Positions 41,922 through 52,929 are shown, counted from the stretch's first letter. The stretch: 64,000 nt of DNA from Selaginella moellendorffii (GCF_000143415.4 NW_003314279.1:854091-918090); one strand, 5' to 3'. Notes: generated by a model from the sequence alone, not told the origin. Translations and numbers: made by a program.

Positions 41922-42604
41922 ATGGTGAGTGTCTGGTTGCTGGGAGATTTGTGGCGTGACTGTGCGAAATCTCTGTCCAGGGGCGCGTTAGAACCAAGAC
42001 TGTGAAGAAGGCATCGAGGGTCATCATCGAGAGGTACTACTCTCGGATGACCCTGGATTTCCAGACCAACAAGAAGATCGCCGAGGAAGTAGCGATCATC
42101 CCGTCCAAGCGCCTGCGCAACAAGATCGCTGGATTCGCCACTGTAAGAAATCCTCACAAAGATCTAAAGCTTCTTATCGTTTCTTCTCTTGCTTGCTTCG
42201 CAGCATTTGATGAGGAGGATCCAAAAGGGGCCAGTGCGCGGCATCTCGCTCAAGCTCCAGGAGGAGGAGCGCGAGCGCCGTATGGATTTCGTGCCCGAGG
42301 AGTCGGAAATCAAGACCGACGTGATCGAGGTATAAGGTTGCATTTCCATCGATTCTAGCTTCTAACTCTCCTCTCTCTCAGGTTGACAAGGAGACGCAAG
42401 ATCTTCTCCACTCTCTGGGCATGGGAACGCTCCCTGGAGTTGTCCAAGTAAGCTTTTCCTTCGATCTCTTCGTTTTTTCTTCGATCTTTTGGTTTTCTCA
42501 AACGATCGATTCATTCGTAGGCTGCCACCACCGGCGGCGCGGGCGCTACCGCCGCTCCGGGAGGATTCTACTACCAACAGAACCAGGGAAACAAGCGAGC
42601 TTGA
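41922..42604 (+). CDS. RPS17: 40S ribosomal protein eS17 (RPS17), five exons
   Basis: Exons 41922-41924, 41981-42142, 42204-42329, 42382-42447, 42521-42604; introns of 56, 61, 52 and 73 nt, all GT-AG and all phase 0; 146 residues. The protein reads [21 protein letters not shown], then [59 protein letters not shown], and ends with a Gly/Ala-rich tail ([12 protein letters not shown]). It is a component of the small cytosolic ribosomal subunit. The first coding exon is the start codon alone. The length agrees with the family (about 135-145 residues). The cupin gene begins only 97 bp after the stop on the same strand. Confidence 0.95.
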
Positions 42605-42701
42605 AAATCTCATGTAAAACCTCGCAAGAAAGAATTTTGGGGACTCCATTTTCGAGTGTTCGCAGCTTGGGGTTTATCTAGGGCTTTAGGAATCATCCAC
42701 C

Positions 42702-43136
42702 ATGGCGGCCATGGCGATCGCGCCCACGACCGCGATGGCCAAGGGCGGCCCCTCCACATTCGCGGCGCCCAAGAGGAAGCTGAGCGCCAAGGAGCTCTCC
42801 CGGACCATCTTCCGCCGCAAGCCCATGGAGCAGATCTACGCGATTCGGGTGGAGCGCGGCGCGAGCGAGCGGCGGCTCGAGGAGCTGGGCGTGGCGGATT
42901 GGTCGCGCTGGAAATCGGGCGAGTGCGGCTATCTCTGGGATTGGATCGTGGACGAGTGGGTCTACATTGTGAGCGGCAGCCTGCTCGTCCGCCCCGTCAA
43001 TAGCGATCTCAGCGGCGAGTACTTCGCGGGCGATCTGGTGAGGTTTCCCAAGTGGTTTGACGCGCAGCTCTTCTTCCGGGGGGATTACGAGCAGCGCTAC
43101 CGGTTCGTGGCTTATGGCGACAACGAGCTGGACTGA
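42702..43136 (+). CDS. Plastid-type cupin-fold protein (Cupin_3/DUF861-like)
   Basis: Intronless, 144 residues. A short Ala/Thr-rich N-terminus (1-30) could be a plastid transit peptide. The core (MEQIYAIRVERGASERRLEELGVADWSRWKSGECGYLWDWIVDEWVYIVSGSLLVRP, then GEYFAGDLVRFPKWFDAQLFFRGDYEQRYRFVAYG) is the single-domain beta-barrel cupin seen in uncharacterised plant plastid proteins. The usual metal-binding histidines are not obvious, so an enzymatic activity cannot be assigned. The start is taken at the ATG inside the CCACCATGG context. Confidence 0.82.
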   Translation: MAAMAIAPTTAMAKGGPSTFAAPKRKLSAKELSRTIFRRKPMEQIYAIRVERGASERRLEELGVADWSRWKSGECGYLWDWIVDEWVYIVSGSLLVRPVNSDLSGEYFAGDLVRFPKWFDAQLFFRGDYEQRYRFVAYGDNELD

Positions 43137-43386
43137 CGGATATTCGCTGGAATCTTTCAAGAGCCCTAATCTTAACTCCCGCCGTCTAGTGTTTTAAGTT
43201 TAAAAAAGTGTTGCTCTAATTTCCAGTGAAGTCAAAGAAGCTTTTCTTGTCTACTATGTACGCAAGGAATGCTCCACTGTAGCTCAGACAGCGATACATC
43301 AACAACGCTGGCCCTCTCTCTCTCACTCTCTCTCTCTCTGTGTCTCTGTGGCTTTTCTTGGATCCAGAAACAGCGAAAGGTCTGCT

Positions 43387-44232
43387 ATGCGCAGCGAGCA
43401 GCATCCAAACGACAGAGCTTCTTACTTGGTTCTCGTGCTGGGATTGATGCTCTGGACCCAAGTAAGTCCCGTGAAGTCGAAGTCTCACGCTCCGGAGCTC
43501 GAGGTTCTGAATGAGGCCGGGAGCAGTCGCGGGAACCGGAGCTTTGTCGAGAACATGGGCGATGCCGGGGCCAAGAGTGTGCTCAAGCAGGCACTGAGAT
43601 TCACCACCAGACTGCTCCAAGTGAGCTCCTCGGGCAGGAGAAAGATTGTTCTGGTTATTAGCACGCTGCCCGTGGGGGAGACTGCGAGCACCACCACCAT
43701 CGACAACATGTCAGTCATTGAGATCAGCCAGCAGCACCTGGGGGAGTTTCAGGGAGACGTTACCCGAGAGATCGAGGGGCTCATCTACGAGCAGATGACC
43801 AATGCTTGGATCAACGGTATTGGTGCCGCTCCTCCGGGACTCTTGACGGGCATCGCAAAGTTCGTGCGCCTGAAAGCCGGCCTCCCACCGGACAACCAGT
43901 TCGAGCCGGATGAGTTCGTGACCGGCACCAAAGGCCCCTGGGACGTTGGCTCGTATGCCACGGCACACTTCCTCGTGTACCTGGAAGACTCGTTTCAGTC
44001 CGACTTCGTAGCTTTGATCAACAGGAAAATGGCAGACGGGTGGAATGAGAGCTTTACCTGGCAAATACTTGGCTTGAGCGTTGAGAAGTTGTGGCATGAA
44101 TGGTCCATGGCTCCACATCCTTCTCCTGTAGATTCCTTCGTCATCGGAGGTGTACTCTCCACTGCCGTGGTTGCGAATGTTTCTAGTATCTGTCTTCTTG
44201 TTTTGTTTAACTTGGAACTTTCAGATAGATAG
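43387..44232 (+). CDS. Basic secretory protein (BSP) family member, zinc site lost
   Basis: Intronless, 281 residues from the first ATG. A signal peptide is likely (ASYLVLVLGLMLWTQ, residues about 11-25). Residues about 70-240 follow the plant BSP / peptidase-M98-like fold: VIEISQQHLGEFQGDVTREIEGLIYEQMT, PPGLLTGIAKFVRLKAGLPP, GPWDVGSYATAHFLVYLE, LINRKMADGWNESFTWQILGLSVEKLWHEW. In typical members the central motif is HEMTH and GIADYV; here these read EQMTN and GIAKFV, so all expected metal ligands are gone and the protein is probably not a metallopeptidase. The hydrophobic C-terminus (FVIGGVLSTAVVANVSSICLLVLF) suggests a membrane anchor or GPI signal. BSP proteins are secreted, often pathogen-induced. 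Convergent with the ubiquitin protease gene. Confidence 0.85.
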   Translation: MRSEQHPNDRASYLVLVLGLMLWTQVSPVKSKSHAPELEVLNEAGSSRGNRSFVENMGDAGAKSVLKQALRFTTRLLQVSSSGRRKIVLVISTLPVGETASTTTIDNMSVIEISQQHLGEFQGDVTREIEGLIYEQMTNAWINGIGAAPPGLLTGIAKFVRLKAGLPPDNQFEPDEFVTGTKGPWDVGSYATAHFLVYLEDSFQSDFVALINRKMADGWNESFTWQILGLSVEKLWHEWSMAPHPSPVDSFVIGGVLSTAVVANVSSICLLVLFNLELSDR

Positions 44233-44394
44233 ACCCTGTCTGTAAATGTTGTTCAAGACCCCAGAGAGGATGTAAGTAAGAGAAAGAGCTTCGAAAGAAG
44301 ATACCGTTCCATAACTCGGCTCACATTTCCAGTCCTGATCTCTATCTATATCCCCTACAAAACTTAATAGCTCGGTAGGATAGCACCAAGACTC

Positions 44395-46496
44395 TCAAAA
44401 ACTCCCACCTATGAAATTCTTAGTCATGTAAAAACTTTGTAGAAGGCTCACGAGATGCTCCTTCACCGACTCAGGGAGTTGACGGCGCAGCTCTTCACGC
44501 ATTTTGTCCCTGCACGTACCAAAAGTTAGCACTGTTTTGTTACTATCAATAGTTTTGCTCACCTTGCCTCGGGGTCATCTCTGCGGCATCGCTTTGTGGA
44601 CCGTCTAACCTCATCACACCAGCCCGACTGTTTCAAAATTTCCCGGCCTTCATTCTCCAGCCTAAGAGCAAACAAACGTGGGAGTCAGAAAAGAAGCACG
44701 TTTCATAGTTACCTTAGTTTTAGCGCTTCGAAATCTGCGGAGGCCTTAAAATCGTGCAAACGAGCTTCAATGTCCCTTTGTCTTTTCTGTGGCACGGAAA
44801 CTTTGGAACCTGCCGACTCGCTTGCACGTGCTGCATCATTTTCCCTTGGCGGTGATGGAGGGACTGCCGGTTGGATCTCCTCGCTAACACCGTTTTCGGA
44901 TGACTTGGTGTCCTTAGCTTGTGCCGACTTTACAGAGTTTTCGAGAGGAGTTGACTTTGAAGCTGACATTGTGGCCGACGATATCGCCGCAGGCGGCTTG
45001 CTCTCCGGCTTGTCTACAGGAGTTTTGGGGTCAATCAGCTTCAATACTTCCTCTGCTACGGATATCGGCTTGAGGGCAGTAGACTTCTCTCGCTTCGCAA
45101 ATGAAAATGTAACTTTCGGCTGGCCATTCTTCGCCGATGAGCAAGAAGCATTGGGGCTGAGCACGACGGGATCAGGCGTTGGAGGTGGTGAAGGCGTAGA
45201 GGAGGCGGAAGAAAGACCGTCTTTCATAATTTTGGAAGAATCCCGGACGTAGAAAAGTATATAGACTCTCTCCGACAATACAGTCGCGCTGGAGGCGGCT
45301 GAAACGAAAGAATCGTTACAGCAATACCATTGTCCTCGAGGGTCCTGGAAAGCGTATAAGTAAGAAAACACTACTTTATGACGTAGGAAAACACAAATAC
45401 CTTGACATAAGCATAATAATGCCCACCATATTGCGAGAATCCAGAATGGACTACTACAGCATACAGAGAATAATCGGGATGCACATCCTGGAAAGAACTA
45501 TATCACGATAAATTATTAGAATTCAAAGAGCTTACCGGACTATTTTTTGACATGTGGCTTCGAAGCTTCAGCTCTTCTTCAAACTCTACGTGGGTATCAA
45601 TTTTGCCGCCCAGAAAATTCTCAAACCTCTGAAGAAGCAAGCGTTAGCATTTGGTAGAGAAATGGTTGCTGGGACAATACCTTCAACTGGATGACGAGAA
45701 CATTAGGAGACTGATATATCGACAGCTGCTTCCTTGCGACTGAAAGCTTTTTACACCTGGAACGAAAAAGTAAGAGACGCTGAGGAAAATCATAATGTAA
45801 GAAAAATACTCACTTCTCACACTGATATTTATTGTTGCCGTCCAAAACCTCCGGCTGGAAGAAATTGCAGATGGCTTCCTTCAAGGTCTTAGTTCGTACG
45901 ATGTCCAGGCTGAGGTCCATGACGCTGTCCAGCTTGCTAGACACTGCGTTGCACGACAAACACCAGATTTGGCTCTGCAAAAATCCTCCAAAAATCTCCT
46001 TCATCACGGTCTGGTCGGAGCTCTTCGAACCGCGTTTCTGGAGCCGCGCACAGGCGCTGTCGCATGCATCTATGGCGTATCTCAAAAGCTCGTGAGCGTC
46101 TTCCTGCCGTCCAGCCCGAAAATGTTTCGCAAACGTCTGGAGGTATTTGTATATCCGTTGCGGGGCATCGACCGGCACCTCAATATCGAACGACCGAGAA
46201 ATCCTGTTCTCCAACATGCAAAACGGGCAGGCAGAGTTGGCTCCATCACCTACAAGAAGAGAAAAAAGAAAGAATCGATGAGAAAGAAAGGGCAAGTTAC
46301 CACCCAGAGTCAAAAACTCACATTGCTTGGAATGTTGGCCCCGGAGGCAATAGTTCGCGAGCGGCGGAGTGTAAGTCAGGCACTGAAGTACGCTGTTCAA
46401 GTAGCAAGTGTTGCCGAGATTCTTAAACCCGAGCGGCTTGCACTTGCGCTTGTGATTTCCCTGCCAGCTGATGTCCAGTGACGGAATGACAGCCAT
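44395..46496 (-). CDS. Ubiquitin-specific protease (UBP, USP36/42-like clade), eight exons
   Basis: Exons 46301-46496, 45814-46249, 45681-45756, 45536-45628, 45401-45487, 44713-45344, 44563-44661, 44395-44509; introns 48-57 nt, all GT-AG; 577 residues. The Cys box is FKNLGNTCYLNSVLQCL (catalytic Cys about residue 31). Zinc-ribbon cysteines are CLSC and CEKC; the QEDAHELLRY helix, LVIQLKRFE, and the His box HSGFSQYGGHYYAYVKDPRGQWYCCNDS (catalytic His about residue 290) are all present. The order matches plant UBP23/UBP36-like enzymes, which remove ubiquitin from proteins, often nucleolar or chromatin ones. Residues 330 to about 500 are a low-complexity Ser/Pro/Lys linker and the C-terminus is a charged helix. 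The N-terminal extension is short for the family. Intron 1 (51 nt) has no stop and keeps frame if retained. Confidence 0.93.
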
Positions 46497-46938
46497 CTAA
46501 ACTCTCCAAGACCAAAAAATAAAACTTTTCCTATGCCGTTTCCATTTCTCCGAACAGGAAGAACCAAAAAAACCCAGAACAAAAATTCCCTCCACCTCCT
46601 CCCGTTGCAGTCTTGATTTCTAGACCGTAAGCTCCGGAAAAAATAAAGCCGCTACTGTCTGATTCGAGACTAGGGTCGTCTTCGTCTCTTCGCTTGCTCG
46701 CTCTCTCTCCCTCCCTCTTAACCTACATTACGCGATTCTACGCTGCGATTCTAGTCACTGGACATTCACCTGGAGGACCTAGCGGGCGTGGCGCCTCGCG
46801 TCGCCGAGCTGTGCTCTCTCCCGCTGCCGGACCACCACAAAACCTAATCTAAACACACCGGGGAAACGAATCGAACCACCGACCTCTTTATTATTCCATA
46901 AGCAAACTCCTAGTTCTTGGGCGAGTTCTTCCAGCGCT
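46497..46938. other. Short intergenic region between UBP and riboflavin synthase genes
   Basis: About 440 bp carrying the 5' region of the protease gene and the 3' end of the synthase gene (both - strand). A CT-rich stretch (CTCTCTCTCCCTCCCTCTTAAC near 46690) is typical of plant leaders. No gene seen. Confidence 0.5.
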
Positions 46939-47805
46939 CTAGCTCCTGGCGGCCGGGACCGCGTATCCCTGGAGCATCCTCTCCACGTACTTGCCCAAGA
47001 TGTCCACCTCCAAATTCACCCTGTTGCCCACGGCCTTGCCCGGGATCACCACCCTCTGCTGCGTGAATCCCACCAGCATGAAAGTGAAGGAGCTCTCCTC
47101 GTCGATCACATCCACCACCGTGAGGCTCGTCCCGTCCACCGCGATGTATCCCTTGGGGACGATGTACTTGAGGAGATCCGGGCTCGCCCTCACCTTGATC
47201 CACAGCGAATTCCCCTCAGGTTCCATGGAAACGATGGTGCCGGTGCCATCGACGTGCCCCTGGACGAAATGCCCGCCCATCCGCGAGCTGGGCTGCAGCG
47301 ATCGCTCCAGATTCACCTGCGATCCCGTGGAGACCTCGCCCAGCGATGTTCTTCGCAGCGTCTCGGGCGACAGGCCGACCGTGAAGGCGCCCGCGTCGAA
47401 GGCCGTGACGGTGAGGCAGGTGCCATTCACGGCGATGCTGTCGCCCAGCTTCACGTCGTCCAGGACGATGCTCGCCTCCACGGTCATCTCACAGCCGCCA
47501 TCGTCGCCCACGCTCACGCCGCGCACCCGGCCCATCTCCTCCACAATGCCCGTGAACATGGCCGTGATGGCGCGAGCCCTAGGCCTGTGCTGCTGCTTTC
47601 TTGCGCTCCTCCTCCCCAAGGCCGCCGATCGCCAGGGATTGCCGCCGCCGAGGCTACTGTGGATTGATGCCCTGGCGCAAGCTGCTGATAGATTCCACAC
47701 TGCTGCTGTTGCTGCTGCTACTGCTACTCGACGCGGCGCTGGCGCCGATGCTAGCTGAGATCGCAAAGCGGATGAATTCGCTGCGGCGGGCGACGCGATC
47801 GACAT
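46939..47805 (-). CDS. Riboflavin synthase, plastid precursor
   Basis: Intronless, 288 residues. Residues 1-82 form an Ala/Arg/Ser-rich plastid transit region; the conserved core starts at MFTGIVEEMGRV (83). Two lumazine-binding domains follow: first GDSIAVNGTCLTV with LSPETLRRTSLG, second SSRMGGHFVQGHVDGTGTI, GYIAVDGTSLTVVDV and GNRVNLEVDILGKYVERML. It catalyses the last step of riboflavin biosynthesis, disproportionation of two 6,7-dimethyl-8-ribityllumazine molecules, in the plastid. It has the normal length for the family plus the transit peptide. Confidence 0.95.
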   Translation of the reverse strand: MSIASPAAANSSALRSQLASAPAPRRVAVAAATAAVWNLSAACARASIHSSLGGGNPWRSAALGRRSARKQQHRPRARAITAMFTGIVEEMGRVRGVSVGDDGGCEMTVEASIVLDDVKLGDSIAVNGTCLTVTAFDAGAFTVGLSPETLRRTSLGEVSTGSQVNLERSLQPSSRMGGHFVQGHVDGTGTIVSMEPEGNSLWIKVRASPDLLKYIVPKGYIAVDGTSLTVVDVIDEESSFTFMLVGFTQQRVVIPGKAVGNRVNLEVDILGKYVERMLQGYAVPAARS

Positions 47806-49320
47806 CGCTGGGATCTCCTCCTATTCACCACCCATTGCCAGCCCTAGACGAAGAGCCCTAATTTCACGAAACTAAAATTCAGCGAAGAAGCCTAAAAATC
47901 CAGTTGTGAGATTTCTCAGCCCGCTGACCGCAGCAGGTGCCCTCGCATTCTTCCTTGCATTCTTTTAGTTCGTTCTTCCACGCGTGTATTTTGTTGCTCT
48001 CATTATTCTAGCTCCAGAGCTCTCGTCAGTTCTTCCGTCACTTCCTTAACGCAATAAACTGATTTGGCACACTCGAGTCCTTGAGAAAGAAGTTACTCTT
48101 GTTCATTTCATATACACAGTCCCAATAGCATCTAGCCAACATCTAATGTCTCATCCAAACTTAGACTCAAAACCTGAAGCTTGTTGCATCAGTGGTTCCG
48201 TTGTTATTCACTGTAGTCTATGTTGTGCGAGCCTTGATCGAGCATCAGGTGAGAGCAGAAAAAGGCAACAATTTCTCGAGTTTCAGAAGAGCTTATGCTA
48301 TTCCCAGATTGCTTGCCAGGTTTAGATAGCTGATGGCTGATAAAAGAAGAAGCCAATGGGATGATACAACACAAAGATCTGTGAGGTTCGAAGAAGTCAC
48401 TGAACAGCTCCTGGTTACGTTAAGCCACTGCGAGCGTGGTAAGGGACAAGGAGAAGCTTTTAAGCGTGACTCCACTAGCCTAGTCACACCCACAAGCTTA
48501 CGAGAACGCAATGCACTCGGCACATCGCTCGGTGAAAAATTAAAAGGTGGCGAAGATGAGGAATGATGGAGACAGTATCTCTAGACAATCTCTTGTGCAT
48601 TTTGAGCGATCTGGACAAGAGTCAAGAACCATACATACCGCCTTAAATTACAATAGCAATGCTTCTGATGGTCTGATGCGTGATTTACAGGTATAATTCT
48701 TGGTTTGAGTTCAGCCACTGAGACAAGTTTTCAAAACTATTAAGAGAAGAAAGACCATGCTCTAGCTCAGCTCCACTCTTATTTACATGAGATTGGCATA
48801 GGTGCGGCAAACAAATGCTGCTCGGATGAGTTTCCTGTTAGAGGTAAAGATGTTAGTAGTTTCTATATATTATTGAGATATAGAATTCTTCCTCCTGGTG
48901 TGTACATCTCTTTGCTACTTTCATGGTATTGGAGCAATTGGCTTTTTGATCATGGGCATAGCACTTTTTGGCCAAGTGGCCAATGACAAAACTTGATTGC
49001 AATCCTTCTTGCCATACTTATGAGACATTAAATGTGTTGGATGTTTGAGGTGTTCCATCAAGGCACTTAGCTGTGTAGAGGCGTTGAGAAATAAGCAACA
49101 GCAAGCAAAGTATAAAGCAAGTGGGAGATTGAGAGATTTCAGTAACCCATTTCAAAGTATAAGCAAGTGGGAGATTGAAAGATTTCAGTAACCCATTTCA
49201 AAAATTGGGTCAAGATTCAAGAACATTGCATAGTAGTTTTTTATAAGAATTTCTAACAATTAAGGATGTTTATGGAGATTCAAATGCCTAATGAAGTGGG
49301 GTCTAGCAATTCATAAATCC
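47806..49320. other. Intergenic stretch, no gene supported
   Basis: Holds the promoter of the riboflavin synthase gene and the first copy of a dispersed direct repeat (48160-48290). A 77-codon open frame at 48333-48566 (MADKRRSQWDDTTQRSVRFEEV) is charged and has no recognised family. A 50-bp near-tandem duplication (AAGTATAAAGCAAGTGGGAG... / AAGTATAAGCAAGTGGGAG...) occurs at 49108-49200. Confidence 0.4.
48160..48290 (+). repeat. Direct repeat copy 1
   Basis: Shares ACCTGAAGCTTGTTGCATCA, GAGCCTTGATCGAGCA, AGGTGAGAGCA and TTTCAG with 52640-52762, in the same order and orientation. Confidence 0.75.
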
Positions 49321-50970
49321 ACAATTCTACTATTATATTTACATATAAATTTGTTTATTTTTATTTTTATTTGGCTAGCTCAAACTTAAATATCACCTCT
49401 GAAAATATTGAAAACTACATAATTAATTATTCTACACTTCTTAAAAGTGGTAGATCTTGGTAGTGATAGAGCTTTGACAACTTTTGGATCTTAGGATAAA
49501 ATTAGGAGGAGATCACCTACAAAAATAAAAAATAAAATAAAAAGTATTACAACCATAATATGATAGTGAAATGTATCGAAATTCTTACTTAGACTTTCAA
49601 TCATCCCAACATAATTATGACTTGAACTTTATCCTCTACTTTTGCAAAGCCTAGCCTCACTAATTATGTTTTTAGAAAAATAAGAAAAAATTAGTAAGGT
49701 AATAAGGCAAATCGATAAACATTACCTTTTACTACCTCTTTATATGTGTGGTCTTATTATTTCAGCACCTGATTCTGTTACTCTATTTGAAGGTATTGCT
49801 CTACCAGAAATTTTAACTTTGGGTGATTATGATACTCTAAATGAAAAACCCATTGTTTTACCTATTTAAGATTTTATTTCTCTGGATTATTTAGCCACGG
49901 ATTTTTTTATTATTCACCCTTATAAAGTAAAAAAGTTATTGGATCAAAAAATAAATTTCTCAAACAAGAACTCACAAATTTATACAAGCTTAGAGTAGTT
50001 AATGTCAAAAATATCTTTATTGAGAAGTTTTCCAACTTCAAAAAAATGAATAATATATTTTATACCCTTTCTATATTCCCTTTGAGTGGACGTATATATA
50101 ACACTAGAATTTTATTTTATTTTTATAAGTAGCATAATACTAGAAAAAAACAACTATTTAGTATTTTATATTTTCAATTTACTTATGACCAATAAGTTTT
50201 ATACACACGTTAATTGGTACATTACAAAATTTCATTTTTATTATTACCAAATGTTAAATATATTTTACAATTTAAAAAAACAAAATAATCATACAACTAA
50301 CTAACTAGTTTTCTAAACTACAAGTTCTACCACTCTTAAAATCTTGTGCTTCCCTACCATTGAGTCAAAACAATACCAATTTCCAGATATTTGGAATTTA
50401 TTGTTGCACTAAGCAAACAATAAACATTTCTCAAATCTTTGCTCTCTTAAACAATTATATATATCTTATAAAACTTCTTGAATGCATTATACATAACAAG
50501 TGTAATATATTTGTACAAGTCCACACTTGGTTTATGGTCCATGTTTTCACAGTTCTTGGGATTGACTTTATAATTCTTTGGAAGTCATTATCAATTAGAA
50601 CAAATAAAGAAAGAATTTATATTGTCATGAAAATTAAAACTTATATACTACCTTGGAGAGTTTGCCTCTTGGAATCGATAACATGTATGTCCGGTCAGAC
50701 GAAATGTTCATGAGAAAAACAACACTAGAAGCCTAAACAATTTGGTTGGAGTGGTTGGAAAAGCTCTAACAATATTAACACAAATTTCAACTCATAGATG
50801 TATTTAGAATTAGTAGTTGTACTCTTTATTGTTTCCTTAGTGGACTGTTGATTACAATGTTTGCAATGTTTTTAAATTCACTAAATTACCTTCATAGCAA
50901 AAATATAATGTTCAAAAACTCCAACAGGTTTAAAAATTCTTTTGTCCAATTAATTCTGATCTGGCTTCGA
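49321..50970. other. Strongly AT-rich island, unidentified
   Basis: About 1.65 kb, far more AT-rich than its neighbours, no recognised gene. A conceptual reading at about 49765-49867 (APDSVTLFEGIALPEILTLG, then GDYDTLNEKPIVLPI) looks more protein-like than its surroundings, ends in a stop, and continues DFISLDYLATDFFIIHPYK. It could be a dead exon of an unknown element. Confidence 0.35.
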
Positions 50971-50979
50971 TTGTCATAG

Positions 50980-52170
50980 ATTCCTCATGAATCTTGTATG
51001 GAGATGTATGGGAAGTGTGGGCATGCAGCACACGGCTTCAGAGTATTGCAATCGTTGCATTTGCCCATAACAGGCAAATGCAAGAATTTCTGGCCCTCAT
51101 TCGTCAAATGAATTCTTGCAGCTATCAATGGCGATGCGGTGGAGATCCGTGCACTACGCTGCTGGCCTGGATAGCTCCACATCCATTGGCATAGCGCTGC
51201 TCAACTCCTACGGACTACTGTGAATCCCTGCAAAGGGATCAAGCCCGCCCAACCATTGTCGACTGTGCCGATCACCGATGATTATAGCTCTACTGATGGA
51301 GCTATTAAAAGCTGACGCCTAGGGGAGATGAGGGCCTGTGTTTGCCAACAGTAGCGGGATTCTTCTATCCAAGGCGGGTAAGCGTTCTCGTTTTACGAGA
51401 AGCACACCCCAATCACCTGGACGGTGGTGAGAAACACCGGGCAGAAGACCTCTCCAGGCCTGGTTGAAAGACTACTGCTGGAGCATAAGTATGGACACAT
51501 CAACCACGGCCTTTGGAGGATTGAAAGCCATGTCCCGGATGAGGCGATGTACCCCTACTGTCTAATCTCCTCGCGATCCTGGAGCTGGCCAGAGGTTGCA
51601 AACGTATAATTGGAGCTTGATCAGGCTGCGATGCCAGTCTCAACGCCCTGGTTCCACTCGTCTGTCCAGTTCTTGGCGATGATCCCCAGTGGCAGAAGAA
51701 AATCTCGGCGATGGCATGGTCACCAGAGGAGCATCGTAAAGCGGCGGTGGAGGGAGATGGCTAGTTGGGACCTGTCCTCTCGGCTGGAGATCATGACGCA
51801 CAGCCATTGAAGGTCGCCGAAAATCTTGGCTATCGCTAAACCGATGTTCAAGTTCGTGTCCAAAGTGTCGGTATCTCTGCTCCGCTCAATAGTTCGCGTT
51901 CCAGCAGTAGATGAGAACTTCCATATGGCGACTTGCTTGTGGTACCTCTGATGTTGCAGAATAGGAGAGGAGCTGGAAGTTGCACCCCTTGCGTGACTTG
52001 ATGCAGCCTTATTACGATCGCAGAGAGTACTGCAAGAACAGCATAGGTAGATCGACCAGAAAGGGAGAAATTCCAATATCTCCTACAAAGATCACCTACC
52101 TTTAAAAAAAAGTTTAATTGGGTCTCTGGCTGTGGACTGGAACCTGTGACCTTGCCAATAAACAGGTTCC
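50980..52170 (+). other. Higher-GC remnant, possibly a decayed PPR gene
   Basis: A segment of more gene-like composition within the AT-rich region. A stretch near 51040-51110 reads IVAFAHNRQMQEFLALIRQM, which resembles a PPR helix pair (compare AAFAHNG..EALELFRRM in Selaginella PPRs), but stops and frameshifts follow and no second convincing repeat was found. Assignment is tentative. Confidence 0.25.
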
Positions 52171-52639
52171 CGTCCAAATTTTACACTAATAACTTGTTAA
52201 CGTGTTTGTTACTTTCACATTTGAATGAATGGATGTTTCGCCCTGGGGATGGCGCTCAGCTGGCGCGAATGTTTCACAAGCGTTCCTCTTCTAGTTCCAG
52301 GATTGTTTTGGCATAAACTTTGCTTCTCAGAACAAAAAAAGTTTAAACTTCTTGCTCTGGAAGATGGCATGTATGAGCAAGTTTGATTTGATCCATGCAC
52401 CCTCTTGAAGAGCAGAGTTGAGAGGCATCTGGAAATGTCAAGAGTGCTGGAAGCTTGGGTTTTGTTTTTCTCTTTTTTGCAAGATTAAACCAATTTAATT
52501 CAGTTTGATCCTTGTTCCTAAAGAAAGGCCATGTTCAAAAACATGAAACTAAATATTCACCCCCCAAAACAGGAGAGGACAATTGAAAACAATAAACCTG
52601 GAAGCACAAGAATAAACATCCCTGATTTGGTGCAATTAA

Positions 52640-52762
52640 TTAGACTTAGAACCTGAAGCTTGTTGCATCAGTGATTCCTTTGTTATATGGTCCAATCCTG
52701 TGGAGCCTTGATCGAGCACCAGGTGAGAGCACAAAACAGCAATTATTTCTTAAGTTTCAGGA
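52640..52762 (+). repeat. Direct repeat copy 2
   Basis: Second copy of the repeat at 48160-48290, about 4.5 kb away. Together they bracket the AT-rich island. Confidence 0.75.
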
Positions 52763-52929
52763 ATTTCTCCCTCTTTCTCAGCCAAAACATGCATTTTCTC
52801 GAGTCTGCAGAGGAGGTGGAAACTTCGCCAGCTTTCTGTGCCACAGACCCAGAGCAAATGAGTCCTAAATACGATCCTTGAGTATACTCGACTTATTTTT
52901 GTTTTTTACGAAAACGCATACAATTCATT

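Noticed and set aside
43348-43386. Upstream extension of the BSP-like protein (from GTG at 43348)
   Set aside because: The extension lacks an ATG; starting at 43387 places the hydrophobic signal segment near the N-terminus as expected.
52100-52200. tRNA-derived SINE suggested by GGAACCTGTGACCTTG
   Set aside because: Only a box-B-like word and no matching box A, tail or target duplication.
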